Positions 31,301 through 42,236 of a stretch of 64,000 bases of DNA are shown one piece after another. The notes beneath the pieces were generated by a model, which made no database searches, had not been told where the DNA came from, and saw nothing but the letters and a program-made list of their open reading frames with translations. Positions within the stretch are counted from its first letter, which is position 1, and each line of letters starts with the position of its first letter. Both the position numbers and the translations under genes were made by a program. This stretch comes from Zingiber officinale (taxonomy: Eukaryota; Streptophyta; Magnoliopsida; Zingiberales; Zingiberaceae), in the NCBI RefSeq assembly GCF_018446385.1, contig NW_024589899.1, positions 186,001-250,000 on the forward strand. Direction: 5' to 3'.

Positions 31301-31398
31301 TCTCAATGAAGTAGATATCAAGTAAAACGAGAAATGTTAGCATTGCTTCAAAATTTCACTGTAAATCAAGTCCAAAGAAGTGATAGAAGTTATTCACA
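28397..31398 (+). repeat. Tandem array, 755-bp unit, four copies
   Basis: Units begin (CATGAAGCAAAG) at 28400, 29155, 29910 and 30665, so the period is exactly 755 bp. No difference between copies was seen by eye. The last copy lacks the final 20 or so bases and runs into poly-C. Each internal junction carries the same short patch, TGTAAATCAAGTC, copied from about 45 bp upstream. No open frame spans the unit. Many AATCGATTAG/AATCAATTA-type motifs occur per unit. Confidence 0.95.
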
Positions 31399-31417
31399 CC
31401 CCCCCCCCCCCCCCCCC
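31399..31417 (+). repeat. C19 homopolymer
   Basis: Nineteen consecutive C bases directly end the 755-bp array and are followed by GGCTCTCTACAGG. A run of C at the end of this LTR is probably natural, but the length is a likely sequencing weak spot. Confidence 0.9.
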
Positions 31418-31430
31418 GGCTCTCTACAGG

Positions 31431-32448
31431 TACTAACATTGATGACTCTAAAAAAATGAAGCTCAATTGTAACAAAAGATGATTACATTTACTTCGGATA
31501 TACTTCATAATTCGTCTTTAAATTATGTGAAAAAAAGTAAATCATGAGATCAGCATATAACCGACCGTCAAATAATTAACGACGGAAAGAATTTTTTTTC
31601 AAGCACATGTACCCGTCAAAAATTATTCCGATTAGGAAAGCTCTAAACAAAAATGAAGCTCAAGAAACTGGCATAAGCTGCCACAATTGACACTCAATCT
31701 TCTCAAGGACTAGGGACACACAGACCTCATTTGTTCGTGCATGCATTCAATTTTTGGAACAATAAAGAATATGCAAAAAAACATGACTTGAATGATTTTA
31801 GGCATATGGCATAAATAATGCTGTTGCCAAAGTTGATGATGATGCATACATGTACATATAAATATACCCCAGGGCGGAGGAAGGCTAACGCATATCTGGA
31901 CTTTAGCTGGGGGTATTTTATTTTATTTTATATGTAATTATTCACTCGGTTCTAAATTTTTAAATCAAATTCTACCATGAATCTTTTATATATATATAAA
32001 ATGAGCAATAGATCACCGGAATAGAAAGGAAGCAAAATACTTTTGAATTTAGATTCGCTCTCAAGATCTAGGAAAATCTACTAAGCGAGAAGTCACACAA
32101 TACTCTTCCTTCACCTGCTGGCGTAGTTGCAACTTTCCAAAAGGAAGAAGTGACGCACTACTCTACCTTCAACTGCTGGCGTAGTTGAATTTTGAGTAAT
32201 TGAGCATGAAATAAATTCTTATGTAACTTGTCAAAAAAGATAAAAAGTTACAATATTTAATAATTAATTAATAAAAATTTGATCAATATTTTATTCGATT
32301 TACCCTTATACACTACCAGTAATAAGGAGGCTCATGGTCCAAGCAGTGCACAACATAGGGTGAGGGCAAGACGAGGCCGTAGACATTTAGAGCTACAAGA
32401 AGAATGAGTATCCAAACTATTCATCAGATTTGAATGCTGGATTTTCTC
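31431..32448. other. Intergenic, downstream of small coiled-coil gene
   Basis: AT-rich DNA. It contains a near-direct repeat around CTGCTGGCGTAGTTG (about 32118 and 32175) and short AT runs. No gene or RNA is recognised; part of it is likely the 3' UTR of the minus-strand gene ending at 32449. Confidence 0.45.
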
Positions 32449-34488
32449 TCATCGAATGTTTGCACTTGTAGAACTTGAAGCTTCTAAGTTGGATTTATTG
32501 TCGAACTCATGAATGTGACCTCTGCTCTGCAATTGTGCTTCTAGAAGGGTCAGATTTGCATCTAGCTTCAATATCCTTCTGGGAAATACATAATGAAACC
32601 GAATCAGACTTGACAAACTCGACGAAACAAAATGTATTTCTTTACTTGATTCATTAATTATTTTGACATACATCTATCTCTCTTTCATACTATTTAGATT
32701 TTAGGAAGGTGTCAGCTTACCAAGTTTGTAAAGGCCTTGAAAGTTATTGCCAGGGTCCTAAGAGACTACACTGAAATGGAGGCTTGTTTCTTTAGAAAAA
32801 AAATAAAACAACAACAAAACTCCAGATTAGCCTACAAAGAAAAAGAAGGATGTCCAAGGGAAGGGAAAGAAAACAAAACCAAGCAGGAGGATATGCATTA
32901 CAGTTTGTTGCAACAACAGTATTTTACTATGGTACTTGGACTTGATATATCATATGATTGACAAGGGTGTGGGCATAAGTGTCCCACACATTTGGTTCTA
33001 AAATTAATCCTAATACCAATCCTACAAAACATTAAGTCAAAGAATTGAAAAAAAAAAAAAAAAGTCACCTAGTGCAAAGCATGAAGTCAGAGTTACAAAA
33101 AAAGGGAATTAAATGCATTGATAAAGACAACTTAAAATTCCTCATCGAAATTTTCTATAAGAAACTCATACTTGGCTAAACAGGCAAACAGCTCATTTAT
33201 AAAATATTGATTTACAGTACAAACTCATTTGTTTAGCAGTGCTTGTGGCAATCAAGATTAAAAATGATATATTAGACAACAAATTAGAAAACAAAGTACT
33301 AACGGATGGATACCGACCTGTTTAGCAATTCCATCCCAAGACATGGAACAAGACTTTCTACGGCTATTTATTCCAGTGCCATCATTGCACCGAGAATATA
33401 AGATCGATGGATAATTTCATCCAAAAACTTTGAAACATTAAAATCCAGTTTGTAAGTTACAGCTAAGGTCTGAAAGGGAAAGAATCATAGAACAAAGAAA
33501 GGGCTATAGAAGAAGTGACAATTTTAAAGAAACACAGGAGAATGCTAGTCCAAAGCATGAACCTAAAGACAGATAGTTTCGTAATTTTAGATAGGATAGC
33601 ATACAACAAATGGCTTGGGTATTGCTAGCTGCAACATTACATAGAACCCCATGACAGACTCAACACAGTCAAGCCTGGTTATTTTCGTGGAAACTTACTA
33701 AATTGCTCTTACTTAAGAAAACTTTAATTATTTTTGTCAGTTGTTGAGGATTCAAATCATCGAACTAACCAATGTGAGGTAGCTTCTCTTTTATCATATA
33801 AATGTTGCGATACTGTATTAGGAGCTGAATAGTCAGGTAAACCACTAGAAATTATAGCATACAAAAGATTGCTAGCTTAAGTCATATAAAGAACCACTTA
33901 GCAAAGATTTGTTGACTGTTTTATAAAAATGAAAGATCAGACTTCAAGAGTTGATGATGCTGATTCCCACAGCACTATTTCGGTAAACTGTGATGCCAAT
34001 ATGTTGCTCCCATAAAGCAAGAATGAAGCTTCTTAACAAATCTAAGCTTGGCAAAAATGAAACACAACTGAATTTTCCTTGAATTTTCACATAGAATCTC
34101 TTCAATTGCTAGTTTAATAGAACAAAAAAAAATGTTCTTTTTTCACGAGTATTGAACAGAAAGGTGCTAAATCGGTACCTGTGGACCTGGGCGAGCTTGT
34201 CCTGGCAGAGAGAGGCGAAGGAGTTGAGGAACCGGGCGGTGTTTCCGATGAAGATGTTCACCTGAAATGCCACATACGAAAAATGGCTGCTATCGATCGC
34301 TAATTTCCCAAACAACAAAGAGAGGGCGGATTAGGAGAGAAAATACGGACGAGATAAAGAGTCCTTTGATCTGAAATGGAGAGCTCGGCGTGCTCTTCAT
34401 CCTCTTCCTTCGCTGCGGGCGGAGGGGCCTCCGGAAGGGCGTTCCGGCTCCACCCCGCCGCCGCCGCAGAAGCCCTCGTTGGGATCAT
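32449..34488 (-). CDS. Small coiled-coil protein, WASHC3/CCDC53-like
   Basis: A three-exon gene assembled by frame: 34488-34351, 34261-34179, 32578-32449; total 351 nt, 116 aa. Exon 1 is GC-rich and encodes an Ala/Pro/Glu-rich lead (MIPTRASAAAAGWSRN...) ending ISDQRTLYL. Exon 2 gives VNIFIGNTARFLNSFASL and CQDKLAQVH. Exon 3 gives RRILKLDANLTLLEAQLQS and a short Ser-rich tail. The middle has the heptad pattern of a coiled coil and resembles the animal WASH-complex subunit CCDC53/WASHC3 (FLNRFSTVCEEKL, ILDAKL-type text); BRICK1-like coiled coils are a weaker alternative. Intron 1 uses a less usual donor (GTCCGT), chosen because it joins LYL to VNIF in frame. Intron 2 is 1.6 kb. An upstream in-frame ATG at 34557 would add 23 residues. 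Function is not assigned beyond family resemblance. Confidence 0.6.
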
Positions 34489-34721
34489 CGCCGGCTTTAG
34501 TTCCGGAAAGAGGAAGACCTGATGAGGAAGTAAAACATTATCCAATTTTTTCCCCAAAAATAAAAATTCTCGCCTTTTGTTTTGTCTTTATCTTTTGCTG
34601 CTTAGAATATTAATTAATAATATTCCCCAAAAATAATAATACTGTTTACGAATCTAAAATTAAAAAGGAACGGAAAAAAAAAAAATACACCAGCTGGTTC
34701 CGGATCGCGCATCATTTCTCT

Positions 34722-34925
34722 ATGCTCGTCGCTGACGCGGCGGCGGCGGCGGAGGCGGCGCCGTGGTCGCCTCTTTGCCGTTGGATTTCCGTAAGCAGTG
34801 CAGGAGCGGCGCGGAGCCTCCGGCCGGCACCATTACCTAGCTGGCGAGGAGACCCCATTGGCCTAGGGTTCTCCGCACCATTACCGAGCTGGTGAGGAGA
34901 CTCCATTAACCTGGGGTTATCGGAA
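34722..34925. repeat. GC-rich block with (GCG)n and a 48-bp tandem repeat
   Basis: A GCG/GGC run at about 34735-34765 is followed by two imperfect 48-bp units starting CACCATTACC at 34828 and 34876. Short open frames on both strands cross it (57 aa on +, 64 aa on -) and both owe their composition to the repeat. It lies about 230 bp upstream of the coiled-coil gene start and could be part of its promoter. Confidence 0.55.
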
Positions 34926-35037
34926 GCCCAAGCAGCCTCAACTCCAATCCATCGAACTTGCTCTTCGGAACCGGCGCGATGAGATTCATCATGTTCTATC
35001 TCTTGATCAATATTTGAATGTTTACTTTAAAACGAAC

Positions 35038-35108
35038 GCGCATCTGGTGTAGTGGTATCATAGTACCCTCCCACGGTACTGACCGGGGTTCGATTCCCCG
35101 GATGCGCA
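35038..35108 (+). tRNA. tRNA-Gly (anticodon CCC)
   Basis: Seventy-one nucleotides fold as a standard cloverleaf. The acceptor stem is GCGCATC/GATGCGC, the D arm contains TGGTGTAGTGG (A box), the anticodon stem is GTACC/GGTAC with loop CTCCCAC (anticodon CCC, reading GGG), and the T arm contains GGTTCGATTCC (B box). The discriminator is A. A T6 Pol III terminator follows at 35109-35114. No intron, and no mismatches are visible in the stems. Confidence 0.95.
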
Positions 35109-35114
35109 TTTTTT
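35109..35114 (+). terminator. Pol III terminator of tRNA-Gly
   Basis: Six T residues directly follow the tRNA 3' end. Confidence 0.85.
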
Positions 35115-35724
35115 ATATAAATTTAACAATTAGCCCTTCTTTTTCTTAAAAAAGTTAAATTACCGTTTTTTTTTAAAAAAAATACCTCTAGGTGGTTGTA
35201 GAGTCTTGTAAAAGCTAATTTGTAGTTCTACGTGTCCAGGTATCCGCTAGCTTAGTGGCGTCAAAATTGGACCGATCCGAACTAAGTCGATCTGAACAAA
35301 TATTGTATTAGAATAGGAGGTCTTTAGGTTTGGGTTGGAGTATTTAAATTTGGATTGGAGCTTTTGATTGGTTTAGTTCGGGTTAGATTTAGGTTAACCT
35401 GGATTTAGGATTTAAGGATTTTTTTTAAGTTAAATTTTATTTTAAAAATTAAGATATTTTAGATACATAAATAATATAATATTAGTATAATAATGATTAA
35501 ATATTGAGATAAAAGTGAATAATTATAAGAAAATAATAATGATAGATTTTTTTCGGATCGAACAGATTATTCAGGTTGGTCGGGTTATCTGGATTCGGAT
35601 TTAGAATTTTTTAATTGAGTTTGAATTGAGATTTTTTTATAATTTTCTTTCTTCAACCCAACCCGAATCCATCAAAATTGACACGCCTAATCTAGCTTCT
35701 ACAACGCTTGAATTCAACACTATT

Positions 35725-35792
35725 GTAAAAGCTAGCGTGTAGCTTCTACACCCTCGCATGTAGAGTTGTAGAAGTTACATGCTAGCTTTTAC
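35725..35792. repeat. Inverted repeat (26-bp arms)
   Basis: GTAAAAGCTAGCGTGTAGC... at 35725-35750 pairs with the complementary arm at 35767-35792 with two or three mismatches and a 16-bp loop. Related GTAAAAGCTAA phrases occur at about 35197 and 36011, so this may be part of a foldback or MITE-like element of which these are parts. Confidence 0.6.
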
Positions 35793-35842
35793 ATGGTCAA
35801 TTGTCATCCGATAATATTCATTTATAATATAATAAGTGTCAT

Positions 35843-36004
35843 GAAGTCCCAATTATTTATTTTGTTTGTTAAAATATTATTTTAATCAGATTATCACTCA
35901 AATAAGTAAAATCAAAATGATACGAAGTCCCAATCATTTATTTTATTTGTTAAAATATTATTTTAATCAAATTATCACTCAAATAAGTAAAATCAAAATG
36001 ATGC
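35843..36004. repeat. 81-bp tandem duplication
   Basis: Two copies of an 81-bp unit begin GAAGTCCCAAT at 35843 and 35924; a third starts (GAAGTTACAAT) at 36005 and diverges at once. The copies differ at only a few positions. Confidence 0.85.
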
Positions 36005-36061
36005 GAAGTTACAATTGTAAAAGCTAACCACTAGTTTTTATAACGTATATGATCCTATCTA

Positions 36062-36590
36062 GAAGTTAAGTCAGATGGGGGAGTCAGTGACGAGGGTAAG
36101 GACGTTGACGAAAATAGTACCTGACTCTAGGGCCTGTAGGGGTGTTGCAGGCTTTTCCCCCTTACAGCGGAGCAGGGTGGGGGTGAAGGAAAGATCGCCG
36201 ATGGTACTCACAAGCTTGCACACATACAGAGAGATCACACTATATGTTAGAGCGAGAACAAGGAAAAGGTCCTTGGTGTAGACCCTCTAATGTTTAAGTC
36301 AGGAGCAGCACAAAAGGAAAAGTGCAGAAAGATGATGAATAGTAATACTATAATAGATGCGTATGTGTGCGCATACTTGGCCAATGGAAAAAACTTCCCA
36401 TTTTATATGGCCTCTAATAACCTCCGCAATGATGAAAGATCAGAGAATGTCAGGTGTCAGGGTATGTCAAGGTGATGACTAAAGTACGACAGATTCCCAT
36501 TGAGTAGAGGAAGGTTATGTGTTATGTAGGTCGTTATTCTCTAACAAGGTATTGTGATTCTCTGACAATGATATCTCTCGACAATAGTTT
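36062..36590. other. Unclassified higher-GC repeat-like DNA
   Basis: Non-coding text, less AT-rich than its surroundings, with the look of LTR or repeat DNA. Open frames of 60-70 codons here show no family features. Neither ends nor family could be fixed. Confidence 0.3.
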
Positions 36591-36888
36591 GACCAGCTAA
36601 GAAGCCAACCGGCTGTAGACTGGGGTGATGCCCAGGAGAAATGAAGGGACTGAGCCCGGGGGGACCGACCAGTTGAGAAGTCGACTGGACGTAGACTAGG
36701 TTGGTGCTAAGAAGAAATGTGGGGGCTGAACTCTGAGGGCTCGACTAGTTAAAAAGCTGACCGGGTAGATTAAGGCGGTGCCCAGGAGGAAATGAGGGAA
36801 CCGAGCCTTGGGGGCCCGACTAGCTAAGAAGTCAACCGGGTGTGAACTAGGGTGGTGTCCAGGAGAAAATGAAGGGATCGAGTCCTAA
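36591..36888. repeat. Four diverged copies of a 76-bp tandem repeat
   Basis: Units start GACCAGCTAAG (36591), GACCAGTTGAG (36667), GACTAGTTAAA (36743) and GACTAGCTAAG (36818), giving a period of 75-76 bp. Each contains a variant of CCAGGAGRAAATGARGG. The array stops where the Harbinger-like element begins. Confidence 0.8.
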
Positions 36889-37705
36889 GGGGGTGTTTGG
36901 TTGGGGGTTATCGTTGATAACCTTGGTAGGTTATCAATAAAAACATTGTTTGGTTTGGGTAATCAGGGATTCTTGGTAATAAGCGATTCCCACCACATCA
37001 GCAAAGTCGGCATGCAACTCATAATTGCATTACCTCCGAAATATAAGGTTTTGTACGATTCCGGGGTTATCATTTTTTTTCCAAAAATTATCCTCCACAA
37101 TTCTCTCCCCTCTCTCCTCTTTGCTCAAAGCCATAAAGATAACAGAATTAATTTTGTTTTCCTTCGTCTTTGATTCTGCTGCTAGCCTTCTTCTTTGATG
37201 GGAGCAGCAGGCTTGGACGGCAAGCTAGGCTGGAAGAGGGCAGCTTCTTTAGAGGAGGAGTAGCAGCTTAGAAAGCTCTTCTTTGGTCGACGACTAGAAG
37301 AGGACAGCTTCTTTAGAAAGCTCTTCTTTGGTCGGTGGCTAGAAGAGGGCAGCCCCTTCCTTTCCTTGGTATTGCGTGGCGACGACAACCACTGCTGGTG
37401 TGGCTGGTCAACGGCGACAAGAAGAAAAAGGGGAAGCCCCTTTTCCCCTTTTTATGTTCAGCGGCGACAGCAAAGAGGGGGAGAAGAGAAGTCACGGGAG
37501 AGAAGAGAGAATAAGGTTTTTATTTAATTAAATTAATTAAAAAGGTCAATGGATAAATTAGTAAATGTAAAATTAAGTGGTTGCATAACCTAAGTTGAAC
37601 CAAACACTTAATAGGTTATGTTTTATTCTTGATCATCTTGATTATGTGATTACTTGATAATCATATAACTAAGATTATATATGATGATTTGAACCAAACA
37701 CATCT
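36889..37705. mobile_element. PIF/Harbinger-like non-autonomous DNA element
   Basis: Ends are GGGGGTGTTTGGTT on the left and the inverse, AGATGTGTTTGGTT read inward, on the right. TAA flanks both sides (36886-36888 and 37706-37708), which fits the 3-bp target duplication of PIF/Harbinger elements. Its 817 bp carry no transposase. The core (37175-37400) is GC-richer and contains repeated GAAAGCTCTTCTTTGGTCG/AGAAGAGGRCAGC phrases, possibly acquired sequence. Terminal repeats are short and imperfect, so the family assignment is moderate. Confidence 0.6.
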
Positions 37706-37708
37706 TAA

Positions 37709-38344
37709 AGAATTCTAATAAGCTAAGAAATTGACAGAGTATATCAAAAGTCATGCCTATGAAATTGAAGATTTCTTTTTTGGACCTAGCCAAAAACTTC
37801 CCCTCCTAACTGCCACCCCTCTTTTATTTTTAACTATCATGTTACCTTAATTGTTGACCTCCCCATTGTGCCGGGCCATATCAGTATAGAAGCTTACATC
37901 TAGCTATGCTAACCTCTACAATTGTAGACCGAATAATTTGTATTGTATCGTAGAAGGTAATTGCTCGCTTGCACACATTCCACCAGTGTAGAAATGAGTC
38001 ATTATTTTTTCACGGTCAAATAATTAGCTATTATTAGGGTATTTTGGACGGATTACCCATATGACAAAAAGGCTAATGATGAGCACCGATATAATTTTTT
38101 CCATATATGTATATATATACCATCGTCGTTATACAATTGACTCAGGAACATAAATTTTATATTAAAAAAGAATATATTTTTATTTACTGCTGTTGCTTGC
38201 AATTGATGCTACACTGCCAAAAGAATCATTTTTATCTGTATAAATAAATAATAGAGGACAAGGCGACCAGCCTTATTCCCACAACTCTGTTATATAAAAA
38301 TAAAGGCCCCCCCCGACTCAACCTCAGGCGTCCTCAGCAGCCTG
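37709..38344. other. Intergenic, 3' side of CPR gene
   Basis: AT-rich DNA with short (AT)n tracts around 38105. Nothing coding is recognised; the last part must hold the 3' UTR of the minus-strand CPR gene. Confidence 0.5.
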
Positions 38345-41300
38345 TTACCACACATCACGTAGGTACCTCCCTTCCATTTGCAGATTCTTCACATAAGCCT
38401 CAACCTTGGAGCCTTCAACTGATCCCTGTGATCGAATTCAAGCATTCATGTTATAACCAATCATTTAAGGAATTGATCTTTCATAACAGAAATCCAAATC
38501 CATTCTTAATTTTACCTGCTCTTGAACAATGGTGTGAATGACCTTGTGCACGTCCTTAGCCATTCCCTTGGCATCACCGCAGACGTAGACGTATCCACCT
38601 TGAGAGATGATGTTCCAAACATCCACAGCCTGAGGCATCAAAGATGTACACCATCAGAATCGAGTTAAGCAGAACGAATTAGCTTTATGTTTTCTGGATT
38701 TTCTGTGTTCGACCTTTTCAGACAGCTTGTTCTGCACGTATTCCTTGCGCGGACCTTCGCGAGAGAAAGCTACGATGAGCTCAGAAAGAGCCCCTTGCTT
38801 TACGTAGTTGTCCAACTCATCCTCATAGATGTAGTCCTGCGTTATTGTTCGATATATGATTAGATGATGGATCAAACTAGCTGCTTGATTTAATTGGTAT
38901 TGGTGTTAGTTGATTACTATGTTTCGGTTCCTGCAACCGAAGAAAAGAATGGCAGGGCCAAGCTCAGCTCCAGCTTCTTTGAGTGCAAGCCTTTCCTAAA
39001 AACATCAAACCGCAATGTTTAGCAAGTATCTAGATGAAATGCTTGAACAAGAATTAGAAGGCATTGATGTTAATTGAACCTGTAAAAAGGCTCTGAAGGG
39101 TGCTAAGCCTGTGCCAGGGCCAATCATTATTATTGGAACTGAGGTATCGGAAGGCAATCTGAAGTTTGATTGTCTCACAAAAATAGGAGCCTGGCTACAT
39201 TCTTGATTCTCTCCTTGTGGAATTGAGTTCTGCCGATCAAATAGATACCGTTGTGAAGATAAAAGGAAAGGTAATGACCTTGCTGTGAGAGATCAGCCAT
39301 AGGAATTGAGAACAAACCATACCTTCATCCAAGTCGAACAAACTCCTCTGTGAATTCTTCCTGTTGATGTTGGTCCATGCACTAATGCACATGTGACATG
39401 AATTCGAGAAGGCGAAACCCTGATTTGAAGATAATCTCAGTGAATTTCATGGTAAGATAGCAAATTGTATATGCAAATATTATCACATAAAAGAAATCAT
39501 TACCTTGAAGAAGATGATATCGAATAGTAACGGGCCTGTAAGCGAGGAGCTATAGCTGCAAAGAAAACACCTAGAGGAGGCTTGGCTGAAGGGAATTCAG
39601 CCATGACTTCCAGAAGACTCCTTTGACTTGCCACAACCCATTGATTATATTCATCCTGAAAGCCAATGTCGATCTAAATCGATTGATCATCACAAAAGAA
39701 TCATCTATCCAGAGAACAACAGATGCAAACCTTTCCATCTGTCGAAGCCAGGAATTTGAGCCTTTCAGCTTCAGTTGGTTCCGAAGCATGAGCAGCTAGA
39801 GCAATTAAAACCGCCTGGATTCAAGATATGCAATCTCTCGATTAATATTTAATAGAATGTATTTGCAAATGAGTGTAACTTAATAATTTGATTACAATAC
39901 ATACCTTTTTAGGAGAACTCAAAAGGTCAGCATATTTAGCAAGTGCATCTCTCAAAGTAATAGGCGTTTCAAATGGAGGTGGAATAGAGCTACTGCTAAG
40001 TGGTGTTCCGTCCTCTTTTTCCGCATGTAGGGTGAAGTATGTATCTTCTGGATATCCTAAGAGCCTTGCAGCCTCCTCCACAGTCTCAGAGGTATTCTCT
40101 GAATACACGCCAACATGATCTCCAGTCTCATATCTGTTAGAAAATATTAGCCATCATTAATTTGCATCAGAAACAAAACATTGAGAATCTTTCAGCTAAA
40201 GTCTCTTCCAGGTTATTAACCAGAAATCATGAGTACGCGATATATGCACTAGTATGTAGATAATGTAGTAAAACTTACTTGAGACTAGTTCCAGAGATGT
40301 CGAACTCCAGATGAGTGCAAGAACGATCAGATAATGGGGTATGAAGCTCTCTCCTAACAGCCACATTGACCCTATAAATTTGGAATTCAACCAGTATTAG
40401 CTTTTTTTTTTCCATCTCGGTAATGCATCTTATAGAGTGAACAACCCTAGCGTTTGATATATACCTGCAAGGATTTCGGAGGTCGTAAACAGAATGGCCA
40501 TTGGCAAGGCTCGGTTTCCTCTGCATCTGGGATTCGTCTCCATGGTTTAGGAAAACAACACGGTATTCAGGTATGCTGGCAACATACTCAGCAGATAATC
40601 CTGCTACATCATCCTCATCACAGAGTAGCTTGTCTAGCTCTAGCCACACGAGATCTTTCCTGCAATAATCAAGACTCGATGATTTAGACATAGTTCAGAA
40701 AAAGTACAATCTTTTCAATTGATCATAGATTTAGCTCTTTTGTTTCTTCCATTGATCATACCATGCGGTAAAGTCATCCTCAATGTATTGTTCATCATCA
40801 CCAAGCCCCAAAGGAAGTATACGTTTTGCACCTAGAGTACGATAACAAACCGAATCAGCAAAGCTTGAATTCAATAAGTGGAAGAAAGAGTGCATATATA
40901 ACTGATCGAACTCAATATTTCTAGATTTTGTAAACTAAGCCTGATTATAATAAACAAAGTCCACTAGGAATTACCTTGCTCAGCGAGAATTCTATCTACC
41001 TCTATACCAATCTGTTGAAGCCAAAACATAAACAGTTTCAAAGATTAAACTTCGCCAATCAACAATAGTTTAATTAAAATACAAATAAGAAGGGAATTGG
41101 TGAACCAAGATCGAACCTTGTTAAAGTGTTCATATTGTCGGCTCCCCAGGCCAAAAACACCATACTGGAGGTTATCCAAGTAAACGTTCCTCTCCTTCGC
41201 CTCAAAAAACCATTTATAAAACCTCGCGGCGTTATCAGTTGGTTCGCCGTCTCCGTATCTGTAATTTACCACCACCAAGTCAGAAATGGAGAGTAGTTGT

Positions 41301-41991
41301 AAAGAAATATAAACAATCAACAAAAGTTGACTTACGTCGCCAAGAAGAACAGGGCGAGAGACTCTTTCTTCAACTTTTCTTCGTATTCATGATTCTCATA
41401 CGCGTAATCATCCTGAGAAACAAAAAGTGGGGACCTTTTTTAAGTACAGTAAAATCGCCCAAATTTTGCAAATTACTTGAGATCGTAAATTAACTTCACG
41501 ATACTCACCAAGTCAACAACTTTGAAGACGGACTTCTTGTACCTCGCATTGGCCTCATCCGCCAAAGTCTGCTCAAAGAAATCGACTTTTAGATCGAACT
41601 AATGCGATTTCAGTGATTGGGAGGTGAGAAAGGATCAAAAGGTCCAAAACCTAACCTTGGCGAACCTCTCGGCGGTTCCGGTCTGCGAGCCAAAGAACAA
41701 TGTCACCTTCTTTTTCCCCAAATCGACAGATTCCGCATCCCTCGCGATCTTCTTGGCCCGCTTAGGCGCTGGAGCCGGCGGCGCCACTACCCGGGCCGGC
41801 TCTTTGTCGCCTGATCTCTGCCAGAAAAGAAGGAACGCCGCGAGGCATCCCACTAGAACGGCCACCTCCAGAAACCTAGGGTTCTCGTACAACTTCGAAG
41901 CCCACTGGAGCAGCTCCGACGCATCGAGCTTAGCCTTCAGAATATCCGCCATGAGGTCGAGAGAGGAAACATCCACATCACCGAGCTGCAT
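38345..41991 (-). CDS. CPR: NADPH-cytochrome P450 reductase
   Basis: ER-anchored diflavin enzyme passing electrons from NADPH via FAD and FMN to microsomal P450s. Seventeen exons: 41991-41656, 41568-41509, 41412-41336, 41258-41117, 41011-40975, 40831-40762, 40659-40465, 40371-40279, 40133-39905, 39814-39731, 39655-39504, 39419-39323, 39229-39080, 38995-38918, 38836-38714, 38629-38516, 38425-38345; sum 2118 nt, 705 aa, normal for plants. All splice sites are GT-AG and the frame closes throughout. Residues about 45-65 form the membrane anchor. The FMN domain has [15 protein letters not shown] (about 98-112) and [10 protein letters not shown] (about 159). The FAD domain has [11 protein letters not shown] (about 482-492) and [12 protein letters not shown]. 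The NADPH domain has [14 protein letters not shown] (about 559-572) and [12 protein letters not shown], and the protein ends in the conserved DVW. ATG 41991 (MQLGDVD) is the first in-frame methionine. An upstream reading from TTG is not used. Confidence 0.96.
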
Positions 41992-42026
41992 CTTCTCCAA
42001 ATGATCAAAAAAACCCTAAATTATCC

Positions 42027-42047
42027 CTCTCTCTCTCTCTCTCTCTC
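42027..42047. repeat. (CT)10 microsatellite in CPR 5' leader
   Basis: A CT run, GA on the coding strand, starts 36 bp upstream of the CPR start codon, so it probably lies in the 5' UTR. Pyrimidine/purine tracts are common in plant leaders. Confidence 0.8.
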
Positions 42048-42236
42048 GATCAATCTCGATCAATCGCTCGCTCCTTCTACCTCTCGCTCACTTTCTTCCT
42101 TCAGGGAATGAATTTGGACGTCGAATGAAGGGAGCCAGGGGAGGCAATTTATAGACGGAGGACGAAAGTAAAAAAAAAAACGGCCCAATATTCCTAAACC
42201 GGGACCGGTCTCAACTCAACCGGTTCACTTGAGACG

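Larger units (their letters stand above)
27640..31430 (+). mobile_element. Solo-LTR-like repeat carrying a 755-bp tandem array
   Basis: The left edge (TTGGTGTAATGG near 27645) and the following AGACAATAGAAG/CTAGTTGGGAACTAG text match the repeat that starts at 63278. The right edge is a C run followed by GGCTCTCTACA. No internal region, primer-binding site or coding sequence follows, so it looks like a solo LTR of an LTR retrotransposon family (probably Ty1/copia, unsure). Without the extra tandem copies its length would be near 1.5 kb. No target duplication could be found. It is a fossil. Confidence 0.5.

Noticed and set aside
28397-31398. 755-bp array as a centromeric or subtelomeric satellite
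   Set aside because: Only four copies, placed inside one LTR, with the flanking LTR sequence continuing on both sides.
28300-31400. CRISPR-like array of short repeats and spacers
   Set aside because: The short repeated motifs are irregular and part of a long tandem LTR segment in a plant nuclear genome.
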